Below are positions 15,004 to 23,618 of a DNA stretch of 64,000 nt, in pieces (the stretch's first letter is position 1; each line of letters begins with the position of its first letter). The notes beneath the pieces were generated by a model, which was given only the letters and a program-made list of their open reading frames with translations, was not told the DNA's origin and did not search any database. This stretch comes from Actinocrinis puniceicyclus (GTDB taxonomy: Bacteria; Actinomycetota; Actinomycetes; Streptomycetales; Catenulisporaceae), in NCBI RefSeq assembly GCF_018283645.1, contig NZ_JAGSXH010000005.1:1-64000 (forward strand), read 5' to 3'. The position numbers and the translations under genes are program-made.

Positions 15004-16413
15004 TCAGAAGTGCGCCGCGGTGTCGAAATCCGAATTCGACCTCTCGGCCGCCGTGACCCGCGCCGGGCCGGCCGTCCCGGGGGCGTCGGATACCGGGAGC
15101 CCGACCGGGGCTGCGGCGGCTTGCGCGAGATCGGCGAGAAGGTCGGCGAGGACGAGTTCTTCTTCCACCCGCCGGCCCTCGCGGATCATCGTGGCGGGTA
15201 GATCCGTATCCCATGCCGCGGTGGGCACCGCCGACGGCGGAGGCAACGCGCCGGTGCCCGGGTGTTCCTTGAGCGCCGCCCGGTATGCGTCGGTGTCGAA
15301 ACGCCACGGCAGCCACCCGATCCGGGCGCGCAGTCCCGCGGCGATGCGCAGGCCGCCCCAGTCGAAATCCCCGTGGTAGAGGAGCGTGGCGCCGCCCTGC
15401 GCGAGGAGGCTGAGCAGTTTGACGGCGGCGGCGCTCGGCTGCCCGCCGACACAGACCAGCGGCGGGCAGCGGGCGGCGAACCGGTCGGCTGCGGCCGCGA
15501 CCACGGACGGGTTCTCGCACACGAAGACCCGCGTGCCGGGCGGCAGCGGCCTGGGCGCGTCGCGGGCGAGCTGACGCAGGGTGAGCACGGCGGGCTGCCC
15601 GGCCGGGTGCAGTGCGGCCAGCGCTCGGCCGGTCGCGGTCGCGCTGTCGCCCGGCAGGCCGAGGGTGAGCACCTGGCTGGACAGCTCGTCCTTGAGCAGG
15701 CCGACCGCGGCCCAGGTCTCCCGCCGCCACTGCGCGCCGTTTCCGTGCGCGCCCCCGGTCAGCGCGCGGGCGGCGCTGAGCGAGAGCGTACTGAGCGGTC
15801 TGTCGTCGTCCAGGGCGTGCGCGTCCGCGAGGACGCGAGCGGCGAAGGCGGCGAGCGACTCGTCCTCGGCCGGCAGCGCCGACACGACTTGCGCCAGGTC
15901 GGCCAGCATCGCCGCGGCTGTCGTGGGGCTCCCCGAGGACAGGCGCGTGACCAGTCCCTGCGCCCGAAGTGCGGTGAACCACGCCTCCAGCTGCGGTCGG
16001 GCGCGTACGGCGGCCGCGAGCGGCGCGAAGGCGTCCTGCCAGGCGCGCTCGCGGGCGGCTTCCGTCTCATGGCGCGGGGTCACCGGGCCGGTGAGCTCGA
16101 CGACGGCGGCGGCCAGGCCCTCGGGGCAGGCGCCGCTCTCGCGCAGGATCCGGTCGACCGCGGGCAACGGGACGTGGATGGATCGGGCCGGTCGCAGCGC
16201 ACGGCCCAAGAGTCGTGCGGCGGCGGCTCGTTCGGACTCGCTGGGAGTGCTGTTCGTCACCGGGCCGTCGAGATCCCGGCCGAGTTCCATCCGGCGTCGT
16301 GCCCTGTCGACCAGCCATGCCAGGTCCGGGCCGCCGAGGAGTCGCAGGAGGTGGGCGCGGCGCTCGGCGGCCGGGGTCGAGTGCGGCGGCGGGCCGCCGT
16401 CGGGCCGGGTCAT
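15004..16413 (-). CDS. jetD: Wadjet JetD, type III (TIGR02679/DUF2399 toprim nuclease)
   Basis: The 469-aa protein carries the C-terminal DUF2399 toprim-like domain with the expected acidic residues: the glutamate of FVCENPSVV near residue 298 and the DxD of YHGDFDWGGL near 347. JetD is the topoisomerase-VI-like nuclease subunit that cleaves plasmid DNA after SMC-like loop extrusion by JetABC. The N-terminal part (about 1-280) is the family's arm domain. Start ATG 16413 overlaps the jetC stop (ATGA). It is the last gene of the four-gene operon. The only visible oddity is the long Pro/Ala-rich stretch near residues 390-430. Confidence 0.9.
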   Translation of the reverse strand: MTRPDGGPPPHSTPAAERRAHLLRLLGGPDLAWLVDRARRRMELGRDLDGPVTNSTPSESERAAAARLLGRALRPARSIHVPLPAVDRILRESGACPEGLAAAVVELTGPVTPRHETEAARERAWQDAFAPLAAAVRARPQLEAWFTALRAQGLVTRLSSGSPTTAAAMLADLAQVVSALPAEDESLAAFAARVLADAHALDDDRPLSTLSLSAARALTGGAHGNGAQWRRETWAAVGLLKDELSSQVLTLGLPGDSATATGRALAALHPAGQPAVLTLRQLARDAPRPLPPGTRVFVCENPSVVAAAADRFAARCPPLVCVGGQPSAAAVKLLSLLAQGGATLLYHGDFDWGGLRIAAGLRARIGWLPWRFDTDAYRAALKEHPGTGALPPPSAVPTAAWDTDLPATMIREGRRVEEELVLADLLADLAQAAAAPVGLPVSDAPGTAGPARVTAAERSNSDFDTAAHF

Positions 16414-19400
16414 CGCAGGAGCGGTTCGACGCCGGCCGGCGTCGCGTCGGCGGCCTGAGTGTCCGGGGCGGCGGATCGGGCGGGCAGCAGGGCGCCGGGA
16501 TCCGCTCCGGGACGCCGTTCCCTCCCGTTCCACTCCCACCGGGTGACCAGCACCGCGGCGACCTCGTCCACCCGGGACAGCTGGGCGATCGCGAGCCCGG
16601 GCACCTGCGGGTAGCAGCCCCACTCGCGTTCCGAAGTCATCACCACATCCAGGTCGAAGGCGGCCAGCAGCCCGAGGGACTTGGCCCGCGAGTCGTCGTC
16701 GACCCCTGCGAATGCCTCGTCGAGGGTGACCAGGCGCGGGCAGTGCGGGTTGCCTGCGGACGCGTAGTGCGACGAGGCGGCGGCGAACAACGGGATGCTG
16801 ACGGCCAGCACCCGCTCGCCGCCCGAGGCGGGACCCGTGGCGGACTGCCAGCGGCCGTGCTGGTGGCGTTCGATGGCGAACTCGTGCCAGGAGCGGTAGT
16901 CCAGGGCGCGGCCCAGGTGTTCCGCCCAGGTTCCGGTCGGGTCCTCGGCGCGGGCACGCTCGATCTGCCCTTGCAGGAACTCGCCGACGGCGGCGCGGTC
17001 GGCGGCGGACCAGGCGTCGGCGCTCTGGCGCAGCAGGCGCTGTCGCGCGGCGGCCAGCCCGGCGGGGGCGTCTTTCGCCGGACGCCACAGCAGCCGCAGC
17101 CGCATGCCCGTACTGGTGGGCCGCGACTCCAGCTCGGTGTTCATGGCCAGGACACGACGGTCTGCGGCGGCGATCAACTCGGCCAGGGTGCCGGCCACCT
17201 CGGTGATCAGGTGGTTCTCCAGGATCTCCTGTTCGCGCTCGGACAGCAGGCGGCGGCGGTCCGCGATGTCGGTCTCCAGCGCGTCGGCGAGCTGCGGGAC
17301 CGACTGGGGCCGGCCCTGGAAGACCACGGAGACGACGATGCCGTCCTCGTGCATCTCGGCGCCCGCGCTGTGCCCGTGGCGGGCGAGCGCCTCGGCGAGG
17401 TCCTTGAGTTCTTCGGTCGTCCGTTTCTGCACGCGGTCCCACGCGGCGTCCGAGTCGTCGGTGTCGGCCAGTTCCCGCTCGATCGTGCGGGCCAGGCGGA
17501 TCGCCGGGTCGGGCGCCCAGGGTTGCGCGGGGTCCGGGGTCTCCAGATCCGGAAGGGCGATCGCGAGCAGCCCGGTCACGGTGAAGCGGCGCAGCGCCTC
17601 GGTGGCCTCGCGCCGCTCCCGCACGGTTTCTTCGAGGTCTGCTTCGAGCTGGCGGTGCCGCCCGGCCGCCTCGCCGCGGGCCTCGCGCGCGGCGTCCAGC
17701 GCCCGGCGGGCCTCGACCTCCCGGTCGCGGCGGGCGCGCTGGGCGGCGGCGACCTCGCCGAGCCGCTGCTGCAGTTCGCTGACGGCGGCGCCGACGGTCG
17801 CGGCGAGGGTCTCGTGCCGCGCGTTTGCGGCTTCGCCGTCGGCGGCGGCCTGTTCGGCGCGCTCGCCCATCTGCGCGACGTACTCGGCGGCGCGCTCGCA
17901 GCCGGCGCGCTCCTCGGCGAGGGTCCGCCGCGCGGTTCGCAGCTCCCTGATCGCCGGCCACAGCGCGGCCAGGGCCTCGCGGTAGGCGCCGAGGGCGTCG
18001 CGGATCGGGCGCTGTGCCTCCGGTTCGGCCGGCAGGTCCAACTCGTCGGCGCCGCGGCGCACCTCGGCCTGGGCGACGTCGGCGTCGGCCTGTTCGCGGG
18101 CGCACGCGGCGGCGAGGGCCCCGCGGCGTTCGGCCAGGCGCTGCTGTTCCTCGGCCGCCGCGGCAAGGCGGGCGTGGGCACGGCGCAGGTCGTCTTCGGT
18201 GGGGTATGCGGCCACCTGGGCGGCCAGGCGGGCGCGGCGGGCCGCGAGGTCCTGTTCGCGTTCGGCCAGGGCGGCGAGTTCGTGCCCGATACCGGTGAGG
18301 ATCTCGCCGAGCCTGCCGATGCGGCGGCGACGGGCCTGCTCGCGGGCGCCCTCACCGATGAACTGCGCGGCCGGCTTGGCCCACGCGCCCCGCGCCGGAC
18401 CGTTGCGGAACCGGCCGTCGGTCGAGATCCAGGTCGCGCAGGTCGGATCGGTGCTCGATTCGGGCTCTGCGACACCGGGTCGCAGCAGCGCGATACCGGC
18501 GAGCAGTCGCGCTACGGTCCGCTCGGGGACGGCTGCGGCGCGCGGATCCCCATGGTCGGGGGCGGGCCGCATGAGGTCCGCGAGGGACGGGCCTTCGACG
18601 GGCGGGCCGGGCACGAGCAGCACGTCGTGCGTTTCCGCCCCCAGCGCGGTGCCCTCGGGGGTGATCCAGGCGTCGAGCAGTCCGGCGGCTTCGAGGGCCG
18701 CCTCGATGCCGGCGCGCTGCTCGGCCGTGGCGCTCTCGGCGAAGTCGGCCAGTCGCCACAGCGGGGCGCCGGACAGGCCCCCTCGCGCCGCCTCGTCGCG
18801 GGTGGGCGGCGCGGCCGGCGGCCGTTGCCCGCCGGCCTCCAGCTCGGCCAGTTCGCGCCGGACCTCGTCCTGGCGGGCGCGCGCCTCGGCGAGCGCGGAG
18901 TCGAGGGCGGCCCGCTCGGCGGCGTGCGCCGCGGTCGCCTCCCGCGCGGCGGCGTCGACGGCCGCGCGCGCGGGACTGGGGCCGGTCAGGGTGCCGATCC
19001 ACTCGGCGAGCGCGTCGAGCGCGCCCTGCGTGTCGAGGGGATGGAGTTCGGCGGCCTCGCCGAGGTAGGCGCGCACGCGGTCGGTGTGGCGCGATCCGGC
19101 CGTGGCGAGGTCCTCTTCCGCGTCGGCGCGTCGTTCCGCCTGCGCGGCGAGTTGCGCGTCGGCGTCTTCGAGCCGGCGCGCGGCGAGGTCCGCCTTGCCG
19201 GCGGCGGCCGCGGCCCGGTCGAGCAGCTCCTCGAGCAGTTCCAGGGACCGGGCGCGCCGGTCGGCCATCTCCTCGGCCGCGCGGCGCAGGTCCTCGGGCG
19301 CGACCGGCGGCTCGGCGGCGTCCCGATCGGCTCTCCAGGCGTCCAAGGGCGCTGCGACGCGGTCGGCGTGGCCCTGTTCGATCCGGGCGCGGACCGCGTT

Positions 19401-20630
19401 CTCTCGCGCGCAGGCGGCGGACCGGTCCAGCTGCGTCTCGGCGCCGCCGAGCCGGGCCGAGGCGGACTCGGCGCGGACCGCCGCGCGGTTGAGTTCTGAT
19501 TCGGCGCGTTGCAGGTCCGCGGCGGTGCGCCGCGCGGTCTCCTGGGCCGTGCGAGCGTTCTCCGCGGCGTCCGCGAGCGCCTGGGCGCTGCGCATCTCGG
19601 GACTCTCGCGCAGCGCGGCGTCCTGCGCGCGCAGCCGCGCCTCCTCCTGGCCGAGTTCCGCCAGCGACCGCTCCCCCGCCTCGATCTGCCGTCCGGCGGC
19701 GTCGCGGGCCTGTTCGGTGGCGGACAGCTCAGCGCGCTGCGACTCGTACTTCGAGTGCTGCTGGCGCGGCAGTCTGGCCTTGCGGCGCGCGGCGGCCCGC
19801 GCGTAGCGGCGGTAGTGGCCGAGGAAGTCCGCGGCGGCCCGGTGGGCCTCGGCCGTCGCCTGAAGGTTCTCCTTCTCCTCGTCCAGGCTGCGGAACGCCT
19901 CGGCCACGTCGGCGAGTACGGCCTGGTCCATCGGGGCGAGCGCCTCGGTCAGCGCCCGGGACAGGGCGCGTTCGTCAGGACGCTTCGACAACTGCGGCTG
20001 GCGCAGTTGCACCAGCAGGTCGACCAGGGCCGCGTATCGCTGGTCGCCGAGTCCGAACAGCGCCTGGTCGACGGCCCGGCGGTAGGCGCGCGCCGAGTCG
20101 TACACCATCCCGTGGCCGGAGACGGCGTCGGCCAGGCGCTCGCGGCCGATCGCCGACCGGGTGGGATCGAGCAGGTCGAGGCCGCCCTGCGCGGCGGGCG
20201 CCCCGATCCGTTGATCGGTGACGAAGAACCAGTGCCGTGCGATACCCCGCCCGGAGACCGCCTTCATCCCGCAGCCCAGGGTGGTGAAGTGCGCGGTCCC
20301 GTCCGCGCCGAGGCGGCCGAACTCGATCCAGGCGTAGCCGAGGCGCTCCGGATGCGGGTGGTCGCCGCCGAGCAGCAGGTTCCACTCCATCTTCTTCTTC
20401 GGGTCGCCGTCCGGCTCGACCCGGTGCGCGGACAGGTCCCCGTCGAGCAGGAACGGGAGCGTGAGCGCGAGGACCTTGGACTTGCCGGTGCCGTTGTTGC
20501 CGCGTAGCAGCAGCCGTCCGTCGTGGAACCAGAACTCTTCGACGTCGTAGTAGAACAGGTCCACCAGTCCGACGCGCAGCGGCTGCCAGCGCTCGCGGTG
20601 GGCGGAGGGGAGCGGTCGGTGCGAGGTCAT
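16410..20630 (-). CDS. jetC: Wadjet JetC, type III SMC-like ATPase (TIGR02680)
   Basis: The 1406-aa SMC/MukB-like ATPase has its Walker A GNNGTGKSK at residues 44-52, long Ala/Glu/Arg-rich coiled coils (about 270-530 and 770-1020), the ABC signature SGGERVLAV near 1270 and Walker B VTLDEAFAGVDDD near 1300. JetC is the motor that extrudes loops on small circular DNA so that JetD can cut it. Overlaps of four bases on both sides (ATGA with jetB, ATGA with jetD) show a single transcript. Length matches the family and no key motif is lost, so the system should be functional. Confidence 0.93.
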   Translation of the reverse strand: MTSHRPLPSAHRERWQPLRVGLVDLFYYDVEEFWFHDGRLLLRGNNGTGKSKVLALTLPFLLDGDLSAHRVEPDGDPKKKMEWNLLLGGDHPHPERLGYAWIEFGRLGADGTAHFTTLGCGMKAVSGRGIARHWFFVTDQRIGAPAAQGGLDLLDPTRSAIGRERLADAVSGHGMVYDSARAYRRAVDQALFGLGDQRYAALVDLLVQLRQPQLSKRPDERALSRALTEALAPMDQAVLADVAEAFRSLDEEKENLQATAEAHRAAADFLGHYRRYARAAARRKARLPRQQHSKYESQRAELSATEQARDAAGRQIEAGERSLAELGQEEARLRAQDAALRESPEMRSAQALADAAENARTAQETARRTAADLQRAESELNRAAVRAESASARLGGAETQLDRSAACARENAVRARIEQGHADRVAAPLDAWRADRDAAEPPVAPEDLRRAAEEMADRRARSLELLEELLDRAAAAAGKADLAARRLEDADAQLAAQAERRADAEEDLATAGSRHTDRVRAYLGEAAELHPLDTQGALDALAEWIGTLTGPSPARAAVDAAAREATAAHAAERAALDSALAEARARQDEVRRELAELEAGGQRPPAAPPTRDEAARGGLSGAPLWRLADFAESATAEQRAGIEAALEAAGLLDAWITPEGTALGAETHDVLLVPGPPVEGPSLADLMRPAPDHGDPRAAAVPERTVARLLAGIALLRPGVAEPESSTDPTCATWISTDGRFRNGPARGAWAKPAAQFIGEGAREQARRRRIGRLGEILTGIGHELAALAEREQDLAARRARLAAQVAAYPTEDDLRRAHARLAAAAEEQQRLAERRGALAAACAREQADADVAQAEVRRGADELDLPAEPEAQRPIRDALGAYREALAALWPAIRELRTARRTLAEERAGCERAAEYVAQMGERAEQAAADGEAANARHETLAATVGAAVSELQQRLGEVAAAQRARRDREVEARRALDAAREARGEAAGRHRQLEADLEETVRERREATEALRRFTVTGLLAIALPDLETPDPAQPWAPDPAIRLARTIERELADTDDSDAAWDRVQKRTTEELKDLAEALARHGHSAGAEMHEDGIVVSVVFQGRPQSVPQLADALETDIADRRRLLSEREQEILENHLITEVAGTLAELIAAADRRVLAMNTELESRPTSTGMRLRLLWRPAKDAPAGLAAARQRLLRQSADAWSAADRAAVGEFLQGQIERARAEDPTGTWAEHLGRALDYRSWHEFAIERHQHGRWQSATGPASGGERVLAVSIPLFAAASSHYASAGNPHCPRLVTLDEAFAGVDDDSRAKSLGLLAAFDLDVVMTSEREWGCYPQVPGLAIAQLSRVDEVAAVLVTRWEWNGRERRPGADPGALLPARSAAPDTQAADATPAGVEPLLR

Positions 20631-21883
20631 CGGGTGACTGTCCTCTTCAGCGGGTTCTTGGCGGAACGCCGGGGCGCGGCCCGCTGCCCTCGTTCGAGCA
20701 GCGTCGCCTCGGCGACCGCGTACCGGGCCAGCGCCGGTCTGGCCAGCACGGCCGGGCGGCCGTCCACCTCGGTGACGGTGACCAGGCCGAGCGCGGACAG
20801 GCGGTCCAGCGCCGTGGCGACCAGGGCGGCCTCGGCGCCGGGTTCCTGTGCGCTGCGGCGCCAGAAGCCGGCGTACTCCCCCGCGATCCGGCGCACGTGC
20901 GCGGTGAGCTGGAAGACCGGCACGGCGCGCTGCTGCGCGGCGAGGTACTCGGCGACCAGCAGGGTCACGTGCCCGTCAGTGCCCGCCTCGGGCATACGCA
21001 GGTCCGTCAGGTCGTCTTCGGGGTCTACCATGGCCAGTCCCTCGGCGCGCGCCTCGGGCACCAAGCCGGTCAGTGCGCTGATCCGCTGGGCGATCTGGCC
21101 GCGCTGGGAGGCGAGGTAGGCGCGCTCGGCCTCGGTCAGCTCTTCGTGGTAGACCACCGGGTCGTCGAGCAGCCGCCGGGTGAGCCGGTGCCGCAGCTCC
21201 CGGTTCCGCAGGTCGTCGCTGTCCGGCAGGACCTGCGCGTTGAGCGCGGCGAGCCGGTCGGCGAAGCCGGGTGCGGCGACGGTGCTCGGGCCGCGCCGGC
21301 AGGCCAGCATGCCGGCCAGGACCCGCCGCTCCACGTCGTAGAGCACGTCGCCCGATTCCTTGAGGAAGGCGTCCTCGTCCCCGGCGACCTTCGCCAGCAC
21401 GCCCAGGTCCAGCAGCAGCCGCACCACCGCGACCAGGTCGGTGCGCTGCTCGCGCTCGTCGAGGGCGAAGTGCGTCCCGGTCGTGGCGAAGGCGGGATCG
21501 GCGCAGGAGAGCACGACCTGCTCGGCCAGCCAGCCGAGGGCGATCTGCGCCTCGGAGCGCTCGAGGACGGCCAGGGCCAGGCAGAGCAGGACGTAGCGGC
21601 GCCGGGAGAATTCCAGGCCGGTCTTCGGGTCGAGCGCGGGATGGGTCGGGTCGGCGTCCGAGCCCGGGATCCGGCGCAGCCGTGCCACTTCGGCGTCGAC
21701 GTACAGCTGCCAGCCGGTGTTGCGTTCGAACCAGGCCCGCAGCTGCGCCGCGTGGGTGCGCACGAGCTTGAAATCGTCGGCGGTCGAGCCCTGGGCGCGC
21801 AGCAGCGGGCGACGCAACAGCGCACGCGCCGCGCGGCGCAACTGCTGCTCGCGCTGCGCGGTCAGCGTCTCCTGAAGGCTCAC
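20627..21883 (-). CDS. jetB: Wadjet JetB, type III (TIGR02678/DUF2398)
   Basis: The 418-aa protein matches the DUF2398 family in length and context: an N-terminal helical region ending in RRPLLRAQG, the segment GLEFSRRRYVLLCLALAVLERS, and C-terminal winged-helix-like sequence with FWRRS and YAVAEATLLERG. JetB corresponds to the kite-type (MukE-like) subunit that bridges the kleisin JetA and the ATPase JetC. The GTG start 21883 overlaps the jetA stop (GTGA). The frame is open far upstream, but that extension overlaps jetA and is a shadow. Confidence 0.9.
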   Translation of the reverse strand: MSLQETLTAQREQQLRRAARALLRRPLLRAQGSTADDFKLVRTHAAQLRAWFERNTGWQLYVDAEVARLRRIPGSDADPTHPALDPKTGLEFSRRRYVLLCLALAVLERSEAQIALGWLAEQVVLSCADPAFATTGTHFALDEREQRTDLVAVVRLLLDLGVLAKVAGDEDAFLKESGDVLYDVERRVLAGMLACRRGPSTVAAPGFADRLAALNAQVLPDSDDLRNRELRHRLTRRLLDDPVVYHEELTEAERAYLASQRGQIAQRISALTGLVPEARAEGLAMVDPEDDLTDLRMPEAGTDGHVTLLVAEYLAAQQRAVPVFQLTAHVRRIAGEYAGFWRRSAQEPGAEAALVATALDRLSALGLVTVTEVDGRPAVLARPALARYAVAEATLLERGQRAAPRRSAKNPLKRTVTR

Positions 21884-23493
21884 GCGGCCCTGCCTTGCGC
21901 GACCGGGTCGATGCGCGCGTCCGACGAATCCGGGTTCTGATCCCAGGAGGCCAGGTCGGTGATCTGCACCAGGTGCTCGGGGCCGCGCAGGACGCCGTCG
22001 GCGGTGTGGATCTGCACGATCGGCGCCTGCGGTACGCGGGTCATCCGGATTTCCATCGTTCCGTCGTTGGTCGTCGCGACCAACTGCTCGACTCCCGGCC
22101 GCAGCTTCGCCAGCGCGTCGCCGAGCAGCTGGAGGAAGAGCCGGAACGCCTCGGGGTCCAGCTCGCCGAGGTCGGACAGGCGTACCTCGCCGCGCGTGGC
22201 CAGCCTCGCGCGGGCGGCCGCCGTCTGCTCGGCCTGCTTGCGCGCCAGCTCGGCCAGACGCTGTTTCGCCTCGCCCCGGTCCTGCACCGCGCGGGCCTTG
22301 CCCCGCCGCTCGTACGCGCCGGTGCGCCGCAGTTGAGCGCTGATCCGCAGGCCCGGAGCGTCCTCCCACGAGACCGACGCGGGCACCGGTTCGGCGTCCC
22401 AGGCCTCGAGCGTGTCGGGGTCCACGGTCAGGTGGCGGGCGCCGTACAGCCCGAACGCCGAGCGCCACAGCCGATGGCGCGCCTCGTCGTCAGGGGCCTG
22501 CGCGAACCACAGGGCCAGCGCCCGGAAGTCCGCCGACCGGTCCGAGCGCCCGGACCTGCGCTCGTTGAGCGCGCGCACCACGCCGAGCAGGTCGGGGATG
22601 GCGTGCCGGGCCGCCGACCGCAGCAGCTTGGCCTGCGAGTCGCTGCCCGGGGCGCTCAGGAACCAGGAGCGCAGACCCTCGAACCGCTCCTGCCACCGCG
22701 CCTGGGCGTCGGCTGCCGCGCGCTCGGACTGATCCGGCGCGGCGTCCGCCGCCTCGCGCACGGCGACGACGCGCAACAGCGATTCGGCGCGTCCCTCCTC
22801 GGCGAGCCGTCCGAGCAGCCCGGCGATCTCCGCGCCGCGGGTGACCAGGTCCTCGATGAACCGTTTGAGATAGTCGATCAATCGGTCCTTGTACGCGAGG
22901 AACGCGTCCACGTGCGCGTCGTGCAAGTCGATCGTGCGCTGCAACGAGCCCATGAACGCCCGCGCGTTGTCCGCGAGCCCGGTGAAGCGGTCGACCAGCC
23001 CCAGCAGCGTCAGGTGCGCCATCGCCGGGTCCGGGTCGCCCCCGTCGGCGAGCGCGATCAACGCCCGCAGCTGGGTCGCGATGTCCGCGAGCGCCACGGC
23101 CTGCAACTCGCCGCGCCGCCCGAGCGCCTCGTCGTAGGCCGTCAGCGCCTCCTCGGCGGCCTCACCTTCGCGGGTGAGCTGATAGATCAGCCGGCGCCGG
23201 TAGAAGTCCTCGACCGCGGTGACCCGGCTGGTGTCGGGATCGGCCCGCAGGTTCCCCCAGCGCTCCAGGCTCTCGAGCGCGGCGGCGACCGCGGCCGGCT
23301 CCGGTCTGCGCTCGGCCGGCAGCGCGGCGTGCACCTCCTCGGGGCGCAGGTGCACGGTGAAACGGCGCTTGGCCGCCAGAAACGCCGCCATCACCTGCCG
23401 GTACAGCGCCGCGTTCGGCGCCGCCAAGTGCGCGAACGGGCCGTAGCCGGCGGCTGGACCGTCTTGATCGATTGTTCCGTACATCCCGGCCAT
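21880..23493 (-). CDS. jetA: Wadjet JetA, type III kleisin-like subunit (TIGR02677/DUF2397)
   Basis: The 537-aa protein fits DUF2397: an N-terminal YGPFAHLAAPNAALYRQVM winged-helix segment, the RRRLIYQLTREGEAAE region near 110, central helices, and a C-terminal end containing EIRMTRVP. JetA is the kleisin-like subunit closing the JetC ring. It is the first gene of the jetABCD operon, starting at ATG 23493 (a second ATG at 23484 is equally plausible; neither has a strong ribosome binding site). A divergent pRiA4b-domain gene begins 125 bases away, so the shared intergenic region holds both promoters. Confidence 0.9.
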   Translation of the reverse strand: MAGMYGTIDQDGPAAGYGPFAHLAAPNAALYRQVMAAFLAAKRRFTVHLRPEEVHAALPAERRPEPAAVAAALESLERWGNLRADPDTSRVTAVEDFYRRRLIYQLTREGEAAEEALTAYDEALGRRGELQAVALADIATQLRALIALADGGDPDPAMAHLTLLGLVDRFTGLADNARAFMGSLQRTIDLHDAHVDAFLAYKDRLIDYLKRFIEDLVTRGAEIAGLLGRLAEEGRAESLLRVVAVREAADAAPDQSERAAADAQARWQERFEGLRSWFLSAPGSDSQAKLLRSAARHAIPDLLGVVRALNERRSGRSDRSADFRALALWFAQAPDDEARHRLWRSAFGLYGARHLTVDPDTLEAWDAEPVPASVSWEDAPGLRISAQLRRTGAYERRGKARAVQDRGEAKQRLAELARKQAEQTAAARARLATRGEVRLSDLGELDPEAFRLFLQLLGDALAKLRPGVEQLVATTNDGTMEIRMTRVPQAPIVQIHTADGVLRGPEHLVQITDLASWDQNPDSSDARIDPVAQGRAA

Positions 23494-23618
23494 TGTCCCG
23501 CATCGCGCGGCCTCGGCGGACGCTTTCCGGAAAGCGGACGCGGCGATTCGTGGCGCGCACCATCGAGTACTAACATCGACCGGTCAACGAGAAGGCCCCA
23601 TCGGAAGCGGCGATCTAC

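Noticed and set aside
16215-19499. A 1094-codon open frame on the plus strand opposite jetC
   Set aside because: It lies fully antisense to the SMC ATPase gene, has Gly/Arg-rich translation without domains, and arises from the high GC3 of the real gene.
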